Positions 49,825 to 61,325 of a stretch of 64,000 nt of DNA are shown here, in pieces (within the stretch, counting starts at the first letter, position 1; each line of letters begins with the position of its first letter). Origin of the DNA: Torreya grandis (lineage: Eukaryota > Streptophyta > Pinopsida > Cupressales > Taxaceae). The stretch covers positions 2,327,501-2,391,500 of the forward strand of contig JARHVA010001738.1 of assembly GCA_037957365.1 (NCBI GenBank). The letters run 5' to 3'. The notes under the pieces were generated by a model. That model was not told where the DNA came from and made no database searches. It worked only from the letters and a program-made list of their open reading frames with translations. The position numbers and the translations under genes were made by a program.

Positions 49825-50242
49825 GTTATTTCCTTGGTTACTTAATATTCATTGGAAATAAGGTGCATAATTTGGGCTGCAGTTTATTCCATCTATTAAC
49901 GTTACATTTTTGGTATTATTCTAGTTATTCTTACATCTAACTAATTTGAATATCAGTTATAATTTCTCTAACAAGTACTTTTATGTTTTCATAGTATATT
50001 GGAAGGGAAAAAAAGACTTGTAAGTTTTCAAGTGAACATAAATTATAAAAAAGGAGAATTGGATGATATGATAACACCCACTTTGATAAAAATTAGTGTA
50101 AATAAGTGTAAATAATTACTTGTTGTTTTAGTTAGCAATAAGAAGGGAGCCTCCCCTTTCCTTGAGGAGAGATTTTATATCATCACACTATGGTTGGAAG
50201 TACCATTCTATTACCATTTTTTCAATGACAAATATTCACCTA

Positions 50243-50452
50243 ATAGAGTCAAGAACCAAGCATCTCAAAAGTGGAGACCATTTTGTAGCCTCTTGCCTAA
50301 CTCAAGTTTTAGATGTGAGTAATTACTCAAAGACAGAGCATCATCTCTTTCAAGGAGATAATTGATTTAGACAAAGACTTCAGGGCTCTAGAAAAGAAGA
50401 GTTATCCCACCAAGGAAGAGTGGATGTATTTTAAGGCAACTCTTCATAAATG
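50243..50452 (+). pseudogene. G2 cargo ORF, C-terminal part after the G3 insertion
   Basis: Sequence directly after G3 is again coding-like. From 50,354 it reads IIDLDKDFRALEKKSYPTKE and EWMYFKATLHK, then a stop at about 50,450. This suits the end of the coiled-coil protein begun at 25,699 and shows that G3 inserted inside that ORF. Confidence 0.5.
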
Positions 50453-50564
50453 ATGAGTTTCTTAGGCCTTCCCCTTTTTGCATTTTTGCTTTGACTAGTC
50501 TGAGAAACTAGATTTTTTAGGTTCTTTTATCTATTGGTAGATTCCCTAATAAGTCAACAAGAAT

Positions 50565-51820
50565 TGTCAATTAGATCCATGTTTTGAGTATTTTGGTTGG
50601 TTATCTCTCCATCATAGACATGCTCAATGAGTTAGGAAGATTGGTATCGGCCTCCTCTTTCTTTAGTTTCCCCTTTTTATTTTTCATTAAGTCATAGCTC
50701 TTTCTACTAGTACCATGTGGTACCCCCATGGTCATTATTTATAAAAGAGTTATTGCATTCCCCAAGATTAGTAAAAACTCACCATGTGGCATCAAAGTGC
50801 TCTTCAAGAGTGAATATATATTTTTTCATAACTTTAAGGTATGTCATTGGCTAGTGAATAGGTGGGGCCCATTATGCAGGAATGACTAAAAGGAAAAGAA
50901 CCTTCCATGTGGCATCACAACACTTATCTAAGGCACAGATTTTTCTATCATAGCTTTAATTAATGTCATTGTCCAAAAGAAGTGGGGCTTATTTGTAACA
51001 AGAATTCCATAAGTAATTCAGATAGAGACACACATCACCATGACACTTCTTTTAAGCATCGTGGAAATCATGAGGCATCAAAGTTGTGCCATATCTAGGA
51101 TTTTCAAGACTATTTGCAATCATGAGCTAAATCTCCCTCTTTTAGTTGAAATGGCCTCATCATGGATACACGTTCTATTTTTTAGGTGTCATTTCCTCAT
51201 GAGGCCACTATGCCTATATATTTAGGGGTCTTTTCTTTTGTAAAAAGCTATGAGTTAGATAATATAAATTGTTTTGATGACTATAATTAGAAAGTAGCCA
51301 TTATAATAGATTTAATTTCAAATAGGAATAACAATAGTTATTGTCTTTTCATTTTAATACCTTAATAGGTGCCCCTCAAGAGAAGGATTGAATACTCTAT
51401 ACTATGCCTTTAGGACTTTTGTATTTTATCCTCTACACAATAATGAAGAGGATGTGGTGTTCTATATCAAATTGTGTGGAATCAATCACTATCTATTATT
51501 TTTATTTTCTACCTATATAGTATTGACTTTTTTTTATATTATAGGATTTAAATCATGCATATGCTCTTTTAAATTATCTATAATGTTTTAAAGGTTCAAG
51601 TTAGTTTATGAAATTCTAAGACTAGATACATAATAAATTTTGGCACATCACCATATATATATATATTAATTTCGTACTTACCCTTTTCCTCCCCAATTAA
51701 TTCAAATAACCAACTTCTAAAATCTCAGAGGTCACTTCATAGATCATAATTTTAGTCCCACATCTATAAAGCTTCCCATGGGAAACTATTTGTTGAGAAT
51801 GAAAGTTTTAAGAATCAACA
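50565..51820 (+). repeat. G2 3' LTR
   Basis: Starts TGTCAATTAGATCC and ends AGAATCAACA; pairs with 11,182-12,451. TATATATTTA at 51,215 is conserved. The open frames 51,040-51,225 and 51,388-51,591 match frames in the other LTR only because the DNA is repeated. Confidence 0.8.
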
Positions 51821-51825
51821 CCTCT
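51821..51825. other. G2 target-site duplication, right copy (CCTCT)
   Basis: Identical to 11,177-11,181. Confidence 0.7.
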
Positions 51826-52285
51826 AATTCAAGTGTGTATACTTTTAAAACTACTAATGTTACTATAGATGATGAAGTGAAAGAAGATAACAAAGGTCCC
51901 TAGACATTGCACTTCTATGGTGCATGAGCAAAGTAAGGATCTGATACTGGGATTATTTTGAGAAATCTTGAAGTAAAACAACACCTAGATTATTATAGAT
52001 TATAGTTTACTTGTAATAATAATTTGATTGAATATGAAGCTCTTATTTTATGACTTCAATTTATAATCAATCATAAGGTAAAATACTTGTTAGTCTATAT
52101 TTATATAGAGATAGTTATTAACTAATTCTAGAGTAAGTATCAGTGTAAGATTTCATTTTTAAGAAAATATAAATTTAGAGATTAAGATTTAATTAAATAT
52201 TTTGAATAATTCAATATTGTTTCCTTTCCTAGGGAGCAAAACTAAATGGTAGATGCTCAAGCTTTAGAAATAGTGAACCTAGTCC
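51826..52285 (+). pseudogene. RNH: G1 RNase H domain upstream of RT
   Basis: After a short linker (TIDDEVKEDNKGP) the domain reads TLHFYGA (first Asp replaced by Tyr), TCNNNLIEYEALIL (catalytic Glu kept), INHKVKYLLVYIYIEIVI where G-D-S-E is lost, RKYKFRD and FPREQN then MVDAQALEIVN (last Asp kept). Several stops. Same position and style as in G2 and G3. Confidence 0.65.
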
Positions 52286-53105
52286 CTCCAAAGCATCTGA
52301 ACTTGCAAGAATTCATTGTAGAGATAATTTCATGCCACTCTATTCTATAAAACATCAATCACTTCCATGTTTTTGATGATGATCAGTATATAATCAACTT
52401 ATTTAATAACTCTAACATGTTCAAGGCCCACATCATTGATGAATTGGATGAGATTTTCATGGAAATCTCAAGGGACAATGATGATGGAGTGATTCAACTG
52501 AAAGAGAACTAGATGCCCAAAGGTATGATCTCCTTGGAAATAATGTTTGACCCATATAAGTAAAGGACCAAAGAGAAACAACCCAAGGTGAGAGGGAAAG
52601 ATTACAAACAAGTTAACTTGGGAAGTCCTACAAGTGAGCAAAATGTTAACATTAGCATAGTTTTCACCAGTGAAGAGCTAAAGGAAGTCACCACCATTCT
52701 AACCAAGTTCGAATAAGCTATTACTTGGTCATAAGATGAACTAAATATTTTTGAAAATGGAGTCATTACTCACACTATCCCATTGAATGAGGCATGTAAA
52801 CCTTTCAACAAAAGGCAAATGATAGTAAATCTAGTGTTAAAACCACTAATTTATAAAGAAGTGAAGAATTTTATTGATGCAAGGATAATATTTCCTATAC
52901 AAAACTTGATATGGGTTTCTACTATGGAAAAAGGCCCAAAAAAATAAAGGATAATATGACAAGTCCACTACCCTCTAGATTGGACCATATCATGTGGCAA
53001 AGATACTTGGTGAAAATACATTTAAACTCAAAGACTTACAATAAAATGACTTACCCTTTCTATTAAATGGTAAATACATGAATAATTACTTATCTTACAC
53101 TCTAT
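52286..53105 (+). pseudogene. G1 linker, start of RT, deletion, integrase C-terminus
   Basis: The linker contains FHVFDDDQYIINLFNNSNMF and DDGVIQLKEN with MPKGMISLEIMFDPYK. RT begins THTIPLNEACKPFNKRQ and IDARIIFPIQNLIWVSTMEK. Within about 50 bases the reading becomes IGPYHVAKILGENTFKLKDL and LPFLLNGKYMNNY, the C-terminal integrase segment. About 2.5 kb that should hold most of RT, RNase H and the integrase core is therefore missing. Confidence 0.65.
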
Positions 53106-53340
53106 CACAATTTATATTAGGATAGTAATCTTGGTTAGAGTTAGAGCAGGTATGACTAGGGTAGTTTTATTTCTTGTTTTGTTTTCCTATTTTTTCTCTT
53201 GTTGTGTTGCTTTCCTACTTTTTACTTCCTTGCTTTCCTACTTTATTTTATTTTTATGTGTTTTATTGCTTTATTTTTGTGTTACGTTTTTTTTTTGGTG
53301 TGTTGTAGCTTAGCCGTAAGTCCTATAGACAAGAATTTGT
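53106..53340 (+). other. G1 3' untranslated region, T-rich
   Basis: T-rich stretch with repeated TTTCCTAC; the hydrophobic 60-codon frame at 53,131-53,313 reflects the T-richness. It resembles the N1 3' region near 21,450-21,480. Confidence 0.45.
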
Positions 53341-55385
53341 TGGTTCAACTTGTGTTAGCCTAGTCTTGGAAATGGGAAGAAGGGATCATTGATTCTTAAT
53401 AATTGTCATCCAAAGCCAATAAACCTCTTGTAGTGTTCCAATTCAAGAATGTTGAGTGGGGTTAATTATAAATTGATTATTTCATGAAAATCTTAAGCTA
53501 TTTTAAGGTTGTAATATAGTTTAGATGACTTATCATTTACTTGAATAAGATTTTGAATATGTGGGTATCATCATACTATTACCTAAATTCACTAAATAAA
53601 TTACTAAGGTAGAATTTACTACCTGAGAGTGAATAAAATCTAGACTATGTCTTCAATAAATCCCTACACCTAGTTAATTCTGGTTCCCAACCATTCTAGT
53701 TTATGTATGTAGGTATTAAAAAAGAATGATGCAATAATTCATTAAAATCATGAACTAATCAATATTAAATGAATGGTGATTTAGGCAATCTATACCACAT
53801 ATTTGGATGACTATTTCATAGTAGATAAAGGCCTAGAGTTGATCTAAAAGTATCTCTATTGGGGATATGGATGCCTCGCTAGTAGCAAAGCAATGCCCAA
53901 GCCATCTTTAACTAAGCAAAGAATTATTATATAAAATCTAAAGAATGATTAAGTCAATTCATGTTTAATGTCTTAAAGATTGAAAGTTATCGCTTCTAAA
54001 TCCAATGGAAATGGTTAATGAACCATAAAGCATATAGATAATATTATTGTTTGTAAGGTTAAAACTCTATTTCTAGCTTGTGGGCTTTCATTAGTTCTAG
54101 AAAGTAGTTTTGAGATTGATTGAATATCAAAATAAGACAAATAATTTTTGGTTCATCTTTGAATATAAGATATAGATTATAATATTTTATAATGTTTCTT
54201 TGTAGAGGTATCCATTTGATGATGATCAAATACCCATATTCCTAAAATGGGGACCCTTTTTTCTTTATGTTTCAAAATGCTTAAGATGCCAAGATTGCTA
54301 AATCATCTAACTATATATCAATTTGGTTTACTTTACCAATTATTTTGATTCTATAGTTCTTGGTTAATTATTCATCTTCAAATGTAGATTAGCACTTATA
54401 GATATTTGATTTATTGTAAGTCCTCCAAGTTTTCACTTAATAATGAATCATTAACCATTGACACTTTAAAAAAGTGCAGATATATATTTACTAAGGATGT
54501 TCTACTTAGTTATCCAATTGACATGAATTCAAAAAGATTCACTTGATCTTATTGGAATACCCTATGGTTTTTTAAATAATTTATAAATTTCTACTTTAAA
54601 TTTGTTTTATTTTTCTTAGGATAGATATTTGATGTTTTTAGAAGTCTAACTTAGCTCCTTGATTGATCTCACAGGATGTCAAAAATAAGTTAGTGGTTTG
54701 TGACACCTCATGAAATGTCAAATTAAAGACTCTAACTCAATAAGATAAGTGTCCAACTTATCAGGATTCACAATGCCTTCAAGATATATTTTAGCGTATG
54801 TAGGACACTTGGAATAAATCTACCAAGTTCATTATCTACATGATGCCATCTAGAGAGCTCATAGAGGAACTAGCCATTGAAATTTAAATACAAGGCTATA
54901 TGTTAATATTTTATCCCCAAAAAACAATACTAATTGATATGAGCTACTATGGATCCACCATGCATCCCACTATAATCAAGAGACCTATGACATGTCACTA
55001 TGTGTCTTAAGAGTGACCAACCAAACCTAAGCAGCCTTCCAAAATGATGTGTGTCTCTTGAGGGCCCATCCATTATTGATGTATGTTGATGAGCTTAGAA
55101 TATGGCTCATTTTTAACATGTTATTTCCCTCATTTCATCTCTCGAAGGATATTATCTTTTACAAATCATAGACTGTTAGATAGCTATTACATGGAAAGTA
55201 GATAATTGTCTTTTTTATATTGAATCAAAGACTAAACCTTTACTTTATCATTGATGTCTAATACATAGCATATTTTAGTTATTTTTGTTGTGAATAATGC
55301 TTAGGAATAAAACACATGCGATGTATAGTGAAAGTTTAATTTTGATCTCCATCCTGTAGAACTATGAATTCACACAGAAGGCTTG
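53341..55385. other. AT-rich stretch without a recognisable gene
   Basis: No coding similarity recognised. It should contain the G1 3' LTR, if that survives, and the start of the G4 5' LTR, but neither pair could be matched by eye. Confidence 0.3.
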
Positions 55386-55523
55386 TTTCTATGGACTCCA
55401 CAGGGTTATTTCTACAGACTCTGAAGGCTTGTTTTTATAGACTCTATAGGATTGTTCATATGAACTCCATAAGCTAATTTTTATGGAATCCATAGGATTA
55501 TTTCTATAGACTCCATAGGCTCA
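55386..55523. repeat. 23-bp minisatellite, six units
   Basis: Six consecutive 23-base units of the form TTTCTATAGACTCCATAGG plus four variable bases, with substitutions but no indels. A partial, more diverged unit precedes them. The units may lie in the U3 of the G4 5' LTR. Confidence 0.85.
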
Positions 55524-56525
55524 TTCCTACTAACCTTTTAGGGTCAATTTTGTGGATTTTTTAAAGATAAGGCTACAAATGGGGAAGCTGGTGACCAGAT
55601 AAGATGAGAGAGAATCATTCTAGCTAGATTTAAATGAGGAAAATACCCACCTACTATTTTTTAGGATTTACTTTTGATAAATTTATATATATTTGGATCT
55701 TATGACTATTATAGGATAGTATATCTATTTCATCAAAATAATTAGATCTCTTGGAAATCCAATCTCCTATTTTTGGTTGAGTGGATTGACCAAGGAATCC
55801 TATCTCTTTACATCCTATTTTGAGTTGATTATATTAGTATAAAATGTAAGACTTTTGTTATTAAAAAAAAATAATAGATAAAAAGATACATACAATCATA
55901 TTAAAAGTTTTAGATAGATTGTAATCATTTCAATTTTCTGAATTATCACTTCAGTTTCTAACATTGATTAATCTTTGTTCCCGAGTCCAAGAGGATCAAG
56001 GGACCACTCTCTTTAGAACTAGGAATTGTGTATGGTATTTATGTTATGTTATATTAACTCTTAGTTATAACTAATCAGAATCTTGTTAGTGTTTACATTC
56101 ATTTATAAAACATCAAAATTAATTCATAGTTCAAAAGGAATTTCCTTATTCCAAAGTCATTTCTTTTCTAAGTAATTTTTTAATTTTTTTTTTATAGCAA
56201 ACATGTGAAGAAAATTTTCTTTTTAAGTTAAATATCTCCATTTCCATGCAAGTGTAAATAGAAGTGTGATATTACTTTCAAGAAAAAGAGTGGATTCATT
56301 TGATTAAATAGTTACATATTTTATTTTTTAGAAAAAGAGTGAATCAAGTAGTTTAAGACACATTTCTTTAATTAGTCAAAGTTAGAATAGGACCATAAAA
56401 CACCCCCACAAGTAGACTTCTAGATCTACCATCCTACATCTTACTGTAGACAGCTTAGGACACCAACACTAGTTGATAAGACATCAATTAAACATTGAGT
56501 AAATGAGGAGTTGAATGACACTCAT
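55524..56525 (+). other. Probable rest of the G4 5' LTR
   Basis: Non-coding. A TATA-like TTAGTATAAAATGTAAG near 55,833 and the position directly before the primer-binding site suggest LTR sequence, but no matching 3' copy is visible in the window, so this is inference from position. Confidence 0.35.
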
Positions 56526-56531
56526 CATTTT

Positions 56532-56550
56532 TGGCATCATTGTCAGGGGA
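56532..56550 (+). promoter_or_regulatory. G4 primer-binding site, decayed
   Basis: TGGCATCATTGTCAGGGGA looks like the common plant site TGGCGCCGTTGTCGGGGA with its CpG positions changed to CpA or TpG. It lies at the expected distance upstream of gag. Confidence 0.5.
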
Positions 56551-56699
56551 AAAAGGTGTTAGTAAGGTAATAATTATTGGTCTAGAGAGAAAAAAACTAT
56601 AAAAATCATAAAATCCCAAAAATAAATTCCATAAATTCATGTACCATCCTAGAGATTCTAAAGGATGATTCATCCCAAAATTCCCACCAAGAACACAAG

Positions 56700-58730
56700 T
56701 TGAAACTCCTTTAACATCTCTGAGTAGTGAACCAAAAGTTACGAGTGAAACTTATCTGTAAGAATCTTTAGAAAATTGGATAGAAACCTAACCATTACCA
56801 CAAGAAATCCCCATACAAAAAATTCCCAAAGATCAATCTCTTGTAGGAAGATATTATTTAGAAATTGAGAAGGACTTAGAAGAAGCATTTCAAAAATCCA
56901 TAGTTGAAGAAAATTTTGAGAACTTTGAACAACCCATAACTGATACCACAAATATTCAGTGGGAAGATCATCCCAGCTTTGAAACATTATCAGAAGAAGA
57001 AAATATGGCTCTCCAACAAAATTAACAATTTGCACAACCAAGGACTTTTTTCTTTCCTATTGTTGTAGATCCTAATGATCAAACCCCCATGAAAAATATT
57101 TCATGATCTAATTTTCCAAATTTTTGGGGAAGATCTATATTAGATCCTGATCAATTCCTATTTGATTTTAAGCTACTATGTCAAACCTATGATTACATAA
57201 TAGATAGCCAAAAATTAAAACTATTTCCCTCTATAATTAAAGATGCAGCTATGAGATGGTTCGTGGGTTTATCTGGCGATTCTATTAGAACATGGGATGA
57301 CATGGAGACATAATTATTAAACAAGTATCATGATTACTACTAAGTGTAGGAAAGAAAAGAGGATTTATTCAAAATCAAATAGAATGAGGATGAATCTTTA
57401 GAGGATTATTTGGATAGATTCATGTTCACTCATAAATGAAGCAATTATCCACTCACTGAAGAAGTTCAAAAATTTATTTTCTTAAAAGGATTGGATGAAG
57501 ATACTAGAGATGCCTTAAATCTGATGCGAGGTGGAGATATAAATAAGTTATCTTTCAATCAAATTTCTGAGCTTTGTATGAACTACTCTCGAACAAAACT
57601 TAGAGTTAGGAGAGGAAGGTTTGGGAAATATAATGAGGTGGGTAAGCTATTGGAAGAATTTGCTAATCTAAAGACAGATATTCTAGTTACACTAAATATT
57701 ACTTTAGATGGCCTTCAAGCTAATACAAATGCAATAGAACCTATAGTAATCTATTATCCTAAGTGTAGATAGAAACATGCCCTTAGAGACTTCCCCATAG
57801 ATAAAACTAATGTTTCATCATGTGGGATCTATGATGCAATAGATCATGATAACAAACATTGCACCCTTTTACCTATTTTAAAAAATCAAATGAAAACACA
57901 AGTCTAGTCCATTGAATAAGTAAATTATATCTAGAGACAAACATTTTCCCCACAAAACTAGGCTCAAGGACATTATAATGTAAGAAACCTAGTTAATCCA
58001 TGGATGGCACCATGGAATGTTTCAATTCCTTGATCTTTTTGGAATCAACCCCAAATTACATCAATCTAAAATATATGGGTAGGACAAGATTGGATGCCAA
58101 CACCCCCATGGATGGTGCCACAACCATAGTAATAATGGGTACCACAATAGCAATGAATACCACAACAATATCATAAATGGAATCCATAATAGAACTTATA
58201 GCAATAATTCACCCAACTAAAAAGACCACTTCCATAGCAAACTATAATTCCACCCCCAATTATTTAGTAACAAGGGCAAATCAATCGACCCTCAATATCT
58301 ACACAACCAATAGTAAATCTAAAAAATAAATAAGCAACACCTATTTATGTTAATGAATAGGAAGAGATAATAAATGTTGGAGTTATTGATTATTCAGACA
58401 TACATTTAAGATCAGGAAAACTATACAAAAACCTTTAATTCTAATTTTTGAGATACCTGATGAAAAAGAAAGAAATCATCTCAATTAAACACTAGAGAAG
58501 ATGAAATCAAAATGAGCCCTGAAGAAAACAAAGAAACCACTACTACACTAGTAGTTCCTTTTCCTAAAATATTAAAAGAAATTGATATTAAACTAGAATC
58601 AAACTTAGTCCATGAGTTACAAAAGATCAATAGTGAGGTACCCTTACTATAAGCTATTAGGGATATACCTAAATTGAACAAGATCATCAAAAACCTTTGT
58701 ATCAAGACACCTAGGAGGAAATCAAAATAT
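56700..58730 (+). pseudogene. gag: G4 gag
   Basis: An acidic N-terminus (EIEKDLEEAFQKSIVEENFE) precedes MALQQN at 57,005. The core reads LDPDQFLFDFKLLCQTYDYI, LKLFPSIIKDAAMRWFVGLS, GDSIRTWDDMET-stop, DESLEDYLDRFM and the open piece FLKGLDEDTRDALNLMRGGD (57,491-57,772). A nucleocapsid remnant follows, YYPKCR then KHALRDFP and CGIYDAIDHDNKHC, with two Cys apparently changed. A Pro/Gln/Trp-rich tail runs 57,950-58,320, where many Gln codons have become stops. Confidence 0.75.
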
Positions 58731-59285
58731 ATAGGAACCATTTATGTTGACAAAAAAGTTGATGATTTATTAGCAATAAAACTATTAGTTCCAAAATATG
58801 TATATCCAAGAAGCCCAATGATCATAGTCACAATCAACAGTAAAGAAATTCCTAATGTCTTGGTAGATTTGGGAGTAACAATTAATGTTATGATAATTGA
58901 TATTCTCCATACATTATCTCTTATGAGAATTCAACCCATAACTACCATTCTTCAAATGGTAGATCAATTTGTAAAAAAAATAGAAGGGACTATAGAAAAT
59001 GTTGAAAGAGTCTTGGGAATATCCAGTAAATATCATGGTCTTACAACCTAAAACAAGAATATAGGATATCCCATAATCCTAGGTAGACCATGGTTGGCTA
59101 CTATAGTAGCATTAATTTATTGTAGGTCAGGAGACATGACCATTTCTAATGGGTTAAAATTGAAATGCATCTCTTTGTATCCTCCTACAAAACCATCAAT
59201 AAATCACATACAAGAACTTTGGGTAGATGAATCAAAAAACACATCAAACAATATTTTCCTCTTTAGATCTGATCATAGTAAATAA
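58674..59285 (+). pseudogene. PR: G4 aspartic protease
   Basis: Open from 58,674 to 59,051. MIIVTINSKEIPNVLVDLGV holds the active-site position with Asp kept (D-L-G in place of D-S-G), followed by TINVMIIDILHTLSLMRIQP. After one stop comes GYPIILGRPWLATIVALIYC and RSGDMTISNGLKLKC, the conserved second half. It is followed by a low-complexity linker (SPESKDSASPK, then SSTSTSSIVSSP). Confidence 0.8.
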
Positions 59286-59859
59286 ACACTTAGAAGATTG
59301 AATTGAGACATATACCCAGAATATATAGACTCTATCAGTCTAAAAGCTATGGAATCTACTAGTCCAGAATCTAAAGACTCTGCCAGCCCAAAAACTATGG
59401 ACTACATCAGTTTAGGATTGTTGGGTCAGACAGAATATTATGAAAGCTCCACTTCTACATCTTCTATTGTTTCCTCACCATATGATCATGGATTGATAAA
59501 AGAAAGTGTGTGGAAGTTGATATAATAATAGTAAACTCATTTCTTAGATGCATTCCATTATTCTTTAGCAAGACTGACTCCTCCTGGAAAAGAGCTTGTT
59601 GATAGTGTAACCATGTTCCATAAGATACTTCCTCATCCATGTCACCTAAACTCATTGATTAGTTAATTAAAGTAAATAGAATCTAACTACCTAGGCATAA
59701 AACTAATCATGTTATTACATGAAAAGATTTTGAACATCAATAGTTGGTTAACAAATGAAGAGGAAGATCAACTCTTTGAAGTACTGGAAAGACATACCAA
59801 GGTTTTTTTCTTGGGATTATACTAGCATGAAGGGAATTTAAACCAACATATGCACTCAT

Positions 59860-60640
59860 CACATTTACATGGAACCTATCAAATTGCTCAAACAACCACA
59901 AAGAAGAATAAACCCAATATTAAAAGAGATAGTCAAAATAGAGATCTAAAAATTATTAGAAGTTGGGTTTATTTACCCAATCTCAGATAGCTAGTGGGTT
60001 TCACCCTTGGTAATTATGCCAAGTAAAAATATAAAATTAAGGGTATGTGTATATTATAGAGAACTAAACAAGTAACACTACGATATTATTTTCCTCTACC
60101 TTTCATTGATCAATTTCTTGACAACATAGCAGGAAAAAGATATTTTTCCTTCTTGGATGGGTTTAGTGGGTGTGACTAGATAATGGTGGTAGCTAAAGAT
60201 CAAGATAAAACCAAATTTACCTACCCTTGTGGAAATTTTGCTTATTGATTACTCCTATTTGGAATCTTTAATGCTCTAGTAACCTTTCAAAGATTAGTTA
60301 TGGCAATATTCACTAACCTTACAAATGATTGTGTTGAAGTATATATAGATGATTTCATTATTCATGGTGGAACTTATGAAGAGGCTCTTACAAACTTAGA
60401 AAGGGTATTGATTAGATGTGAAGAACATCAATTATATTTGAGCCATGAGAAATGTTTGTTACTGATGGATGAAGGAATAGTTCTAGGACACCATATTTAT
60501 ATAAAAGGCATTTCATTAGATCTAAATAAGGTTGAAATAATCTCCAACTTACCCATCCCACAAACACAAACTAAAATTAAGAGTTTTTTAGGACATGCTA
60601 GTTACTACAGACACTTTATAGATATTTTTATCTAAATATT
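59860..60640 (+). pseudogene. RT: G4 reverse transcriptase
   Basis: The first half is broken by stops but shows YYFPLPFIDQFLDNIAGKRY, FSFLDGFSGCD and KDQDKTKFTYPCGNFAY. From 60,300 the frame is open: VEVYIDDFIIHGGTYEEALT carries an intact Y-I-D-D box, then HEKCLLLMDEGIVLGHHIYI and KIKSFLGHASYYRHFIDIF, the RT thumb. Confidence 0.85.
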
Positions 60641-61145
60641 TACCCTTATGTTTTCCTTTCTTACAAAAGATAATACATTCAAATGGAGTGATAGTTGCCA
60701 GTAGGCCTTTAAGATCATCAAAGCTAAACTCATTATAGCTCTAGTATTGAGATGACCATATTAGACTCAGCCATTCCATATATACATAGATGCTTCCAAT
60801 ATAATAATAGGATAAATCCTTGGATAAAAGGATAAAGATGATAACATGTATGCTATATATTATATTAGCAAAACCATGACACCTATTGAAATAAAATATA
60901 CCATAATTAAGAGGAAATTCCTAGTTTTAGTCTATGAAATTAACAAATTTAGACACTACATAATAGGCTACAAGGCATTTTTCTATATAGATCATTTAGT
61001 TATTAGATATCCTACCAATAAACCAATTGTGGGAGGTAGGATTATTATATGGTTGTTTTTATTACAAGAATTTGATGTTATTATTATAGATAAACCAGGG
61101 AAGTCTAATGTGGTTGCTGATTTCTTATCAAGAATGAACACTATA
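60641..61145 (+). pseudogene. RNH: G4 RNase H
   Basis: FHIYIDASNIIIG holds the first catalytic Asp. The open piece 60,846-61,202 gives YAIYYISKTMTPIEIKYTII, KRKFLVLVYEINKFRHYIIG and VADFLSRM at the end. It is in the usual place between RT and integrase. Confidence 0.85.
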
Positions 61146-61325
61146 GGTGAAGAACTGGTAGAAGATGAATTTCCAAACAAACAACTATTTTTTATTTCAT
61201 AAAAATCTCTATGGTTTTTTGATATATCCAATTACCTCACCACAGGGAAGTTTCATATATAATTTTTACAAAAATAAAAGAAACATTTAATCAAAGAAAG
61301 TTCTTCTTTTAAATGGATTAATAGA

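Larger units (their letters stand above)
29214..50242 (+). mobile_element. G3: Ty3/gypsy element with ~5.6-kb ORF-carrying LTRs
   Basis: Sequence 29,214-34,833 is repeated in the same orientation at 40,962-50,242 once the LINE L1 (46,244-49,813) is removed. A complete though decayed gag-protease-RNase H-RT-RNase H-integrase region lies between. The two copies form the exact ends of an insertion in the G2 cargo ORF, which resumes at 50,243. That makes the repeats LTRs rather than separate neighbours. Ends read TGGG at the left and CCCA (CCTA in the right copy). A clean target duplication was not seen, so end bases are approximate. Confidence 0.7.
40962..50242 (+). repeat. G3 3' LTR, interrupted by LINE L1
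   Basis: Same order as the 5' LTR: hairpin-motif region about 41,130-42,210, palindrome and TATA at 41,302-41,340, ORF-X 42,355-45,773, R/U5 from about 45,890. The LTR breaks at 46,243 and resumes at 49,814 after the LINE; the joined sequence (GTTATTTCCTTGG...) matches 34,415 onward in the 5' LTR. It ends at about 50,242. Confidence 0.7.
11182..51820 (+). mobile_element. G2: Ty3/gypsy element inserted in G1
   Basis: Boundaries come from a pair of LTRs (11,182-12,451 and 50,565-51,820), each starting TG(TCAA) with decay, ending in TCAACA, and flanked by CCTCT. Internal order is gag, protease, RNase H, RT, second RNase H, [N1 inserted], zinc finger plus integrase, 3' cargo ORF, [G3 inserted inside it], end of cargo, 3' LTR. 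The upstream RNase H and the extra 3' ORF point to the Tat-like, RNase-H-duplicated branch of Ty3/gypsy; that lineage call is inference. Without insertions G2 is about 13 kb. All genes carry stops. Confidence 0.75.
9060..53340 (+). mobile_element. G1: outermost Ty3/gypsy element, split by G2
   Basis: The left part (9,060-11,181) carries gag and protease. The right part (51,826-53,340) carries an RNase H domain, a linker, the first part of RT and the C-terminal integrase segment. Everything between belongs to G2 and its own nested insertions. The two parts are on the same strand, are in the expected domain order, and are separated exactly by the CCTCT duplication flanking G2, which is the main reason for joining them. 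No G1 LTRs were identified. The element is dead: many stops, plus loss of most of RT, RNase H and the integrase core. Confidence 0.65.

Noticed and set aside
56739..57041. 100-codon minus-strand frame
   Set aside because: Antisense of the acidic N-terminal part of the G4 gag.
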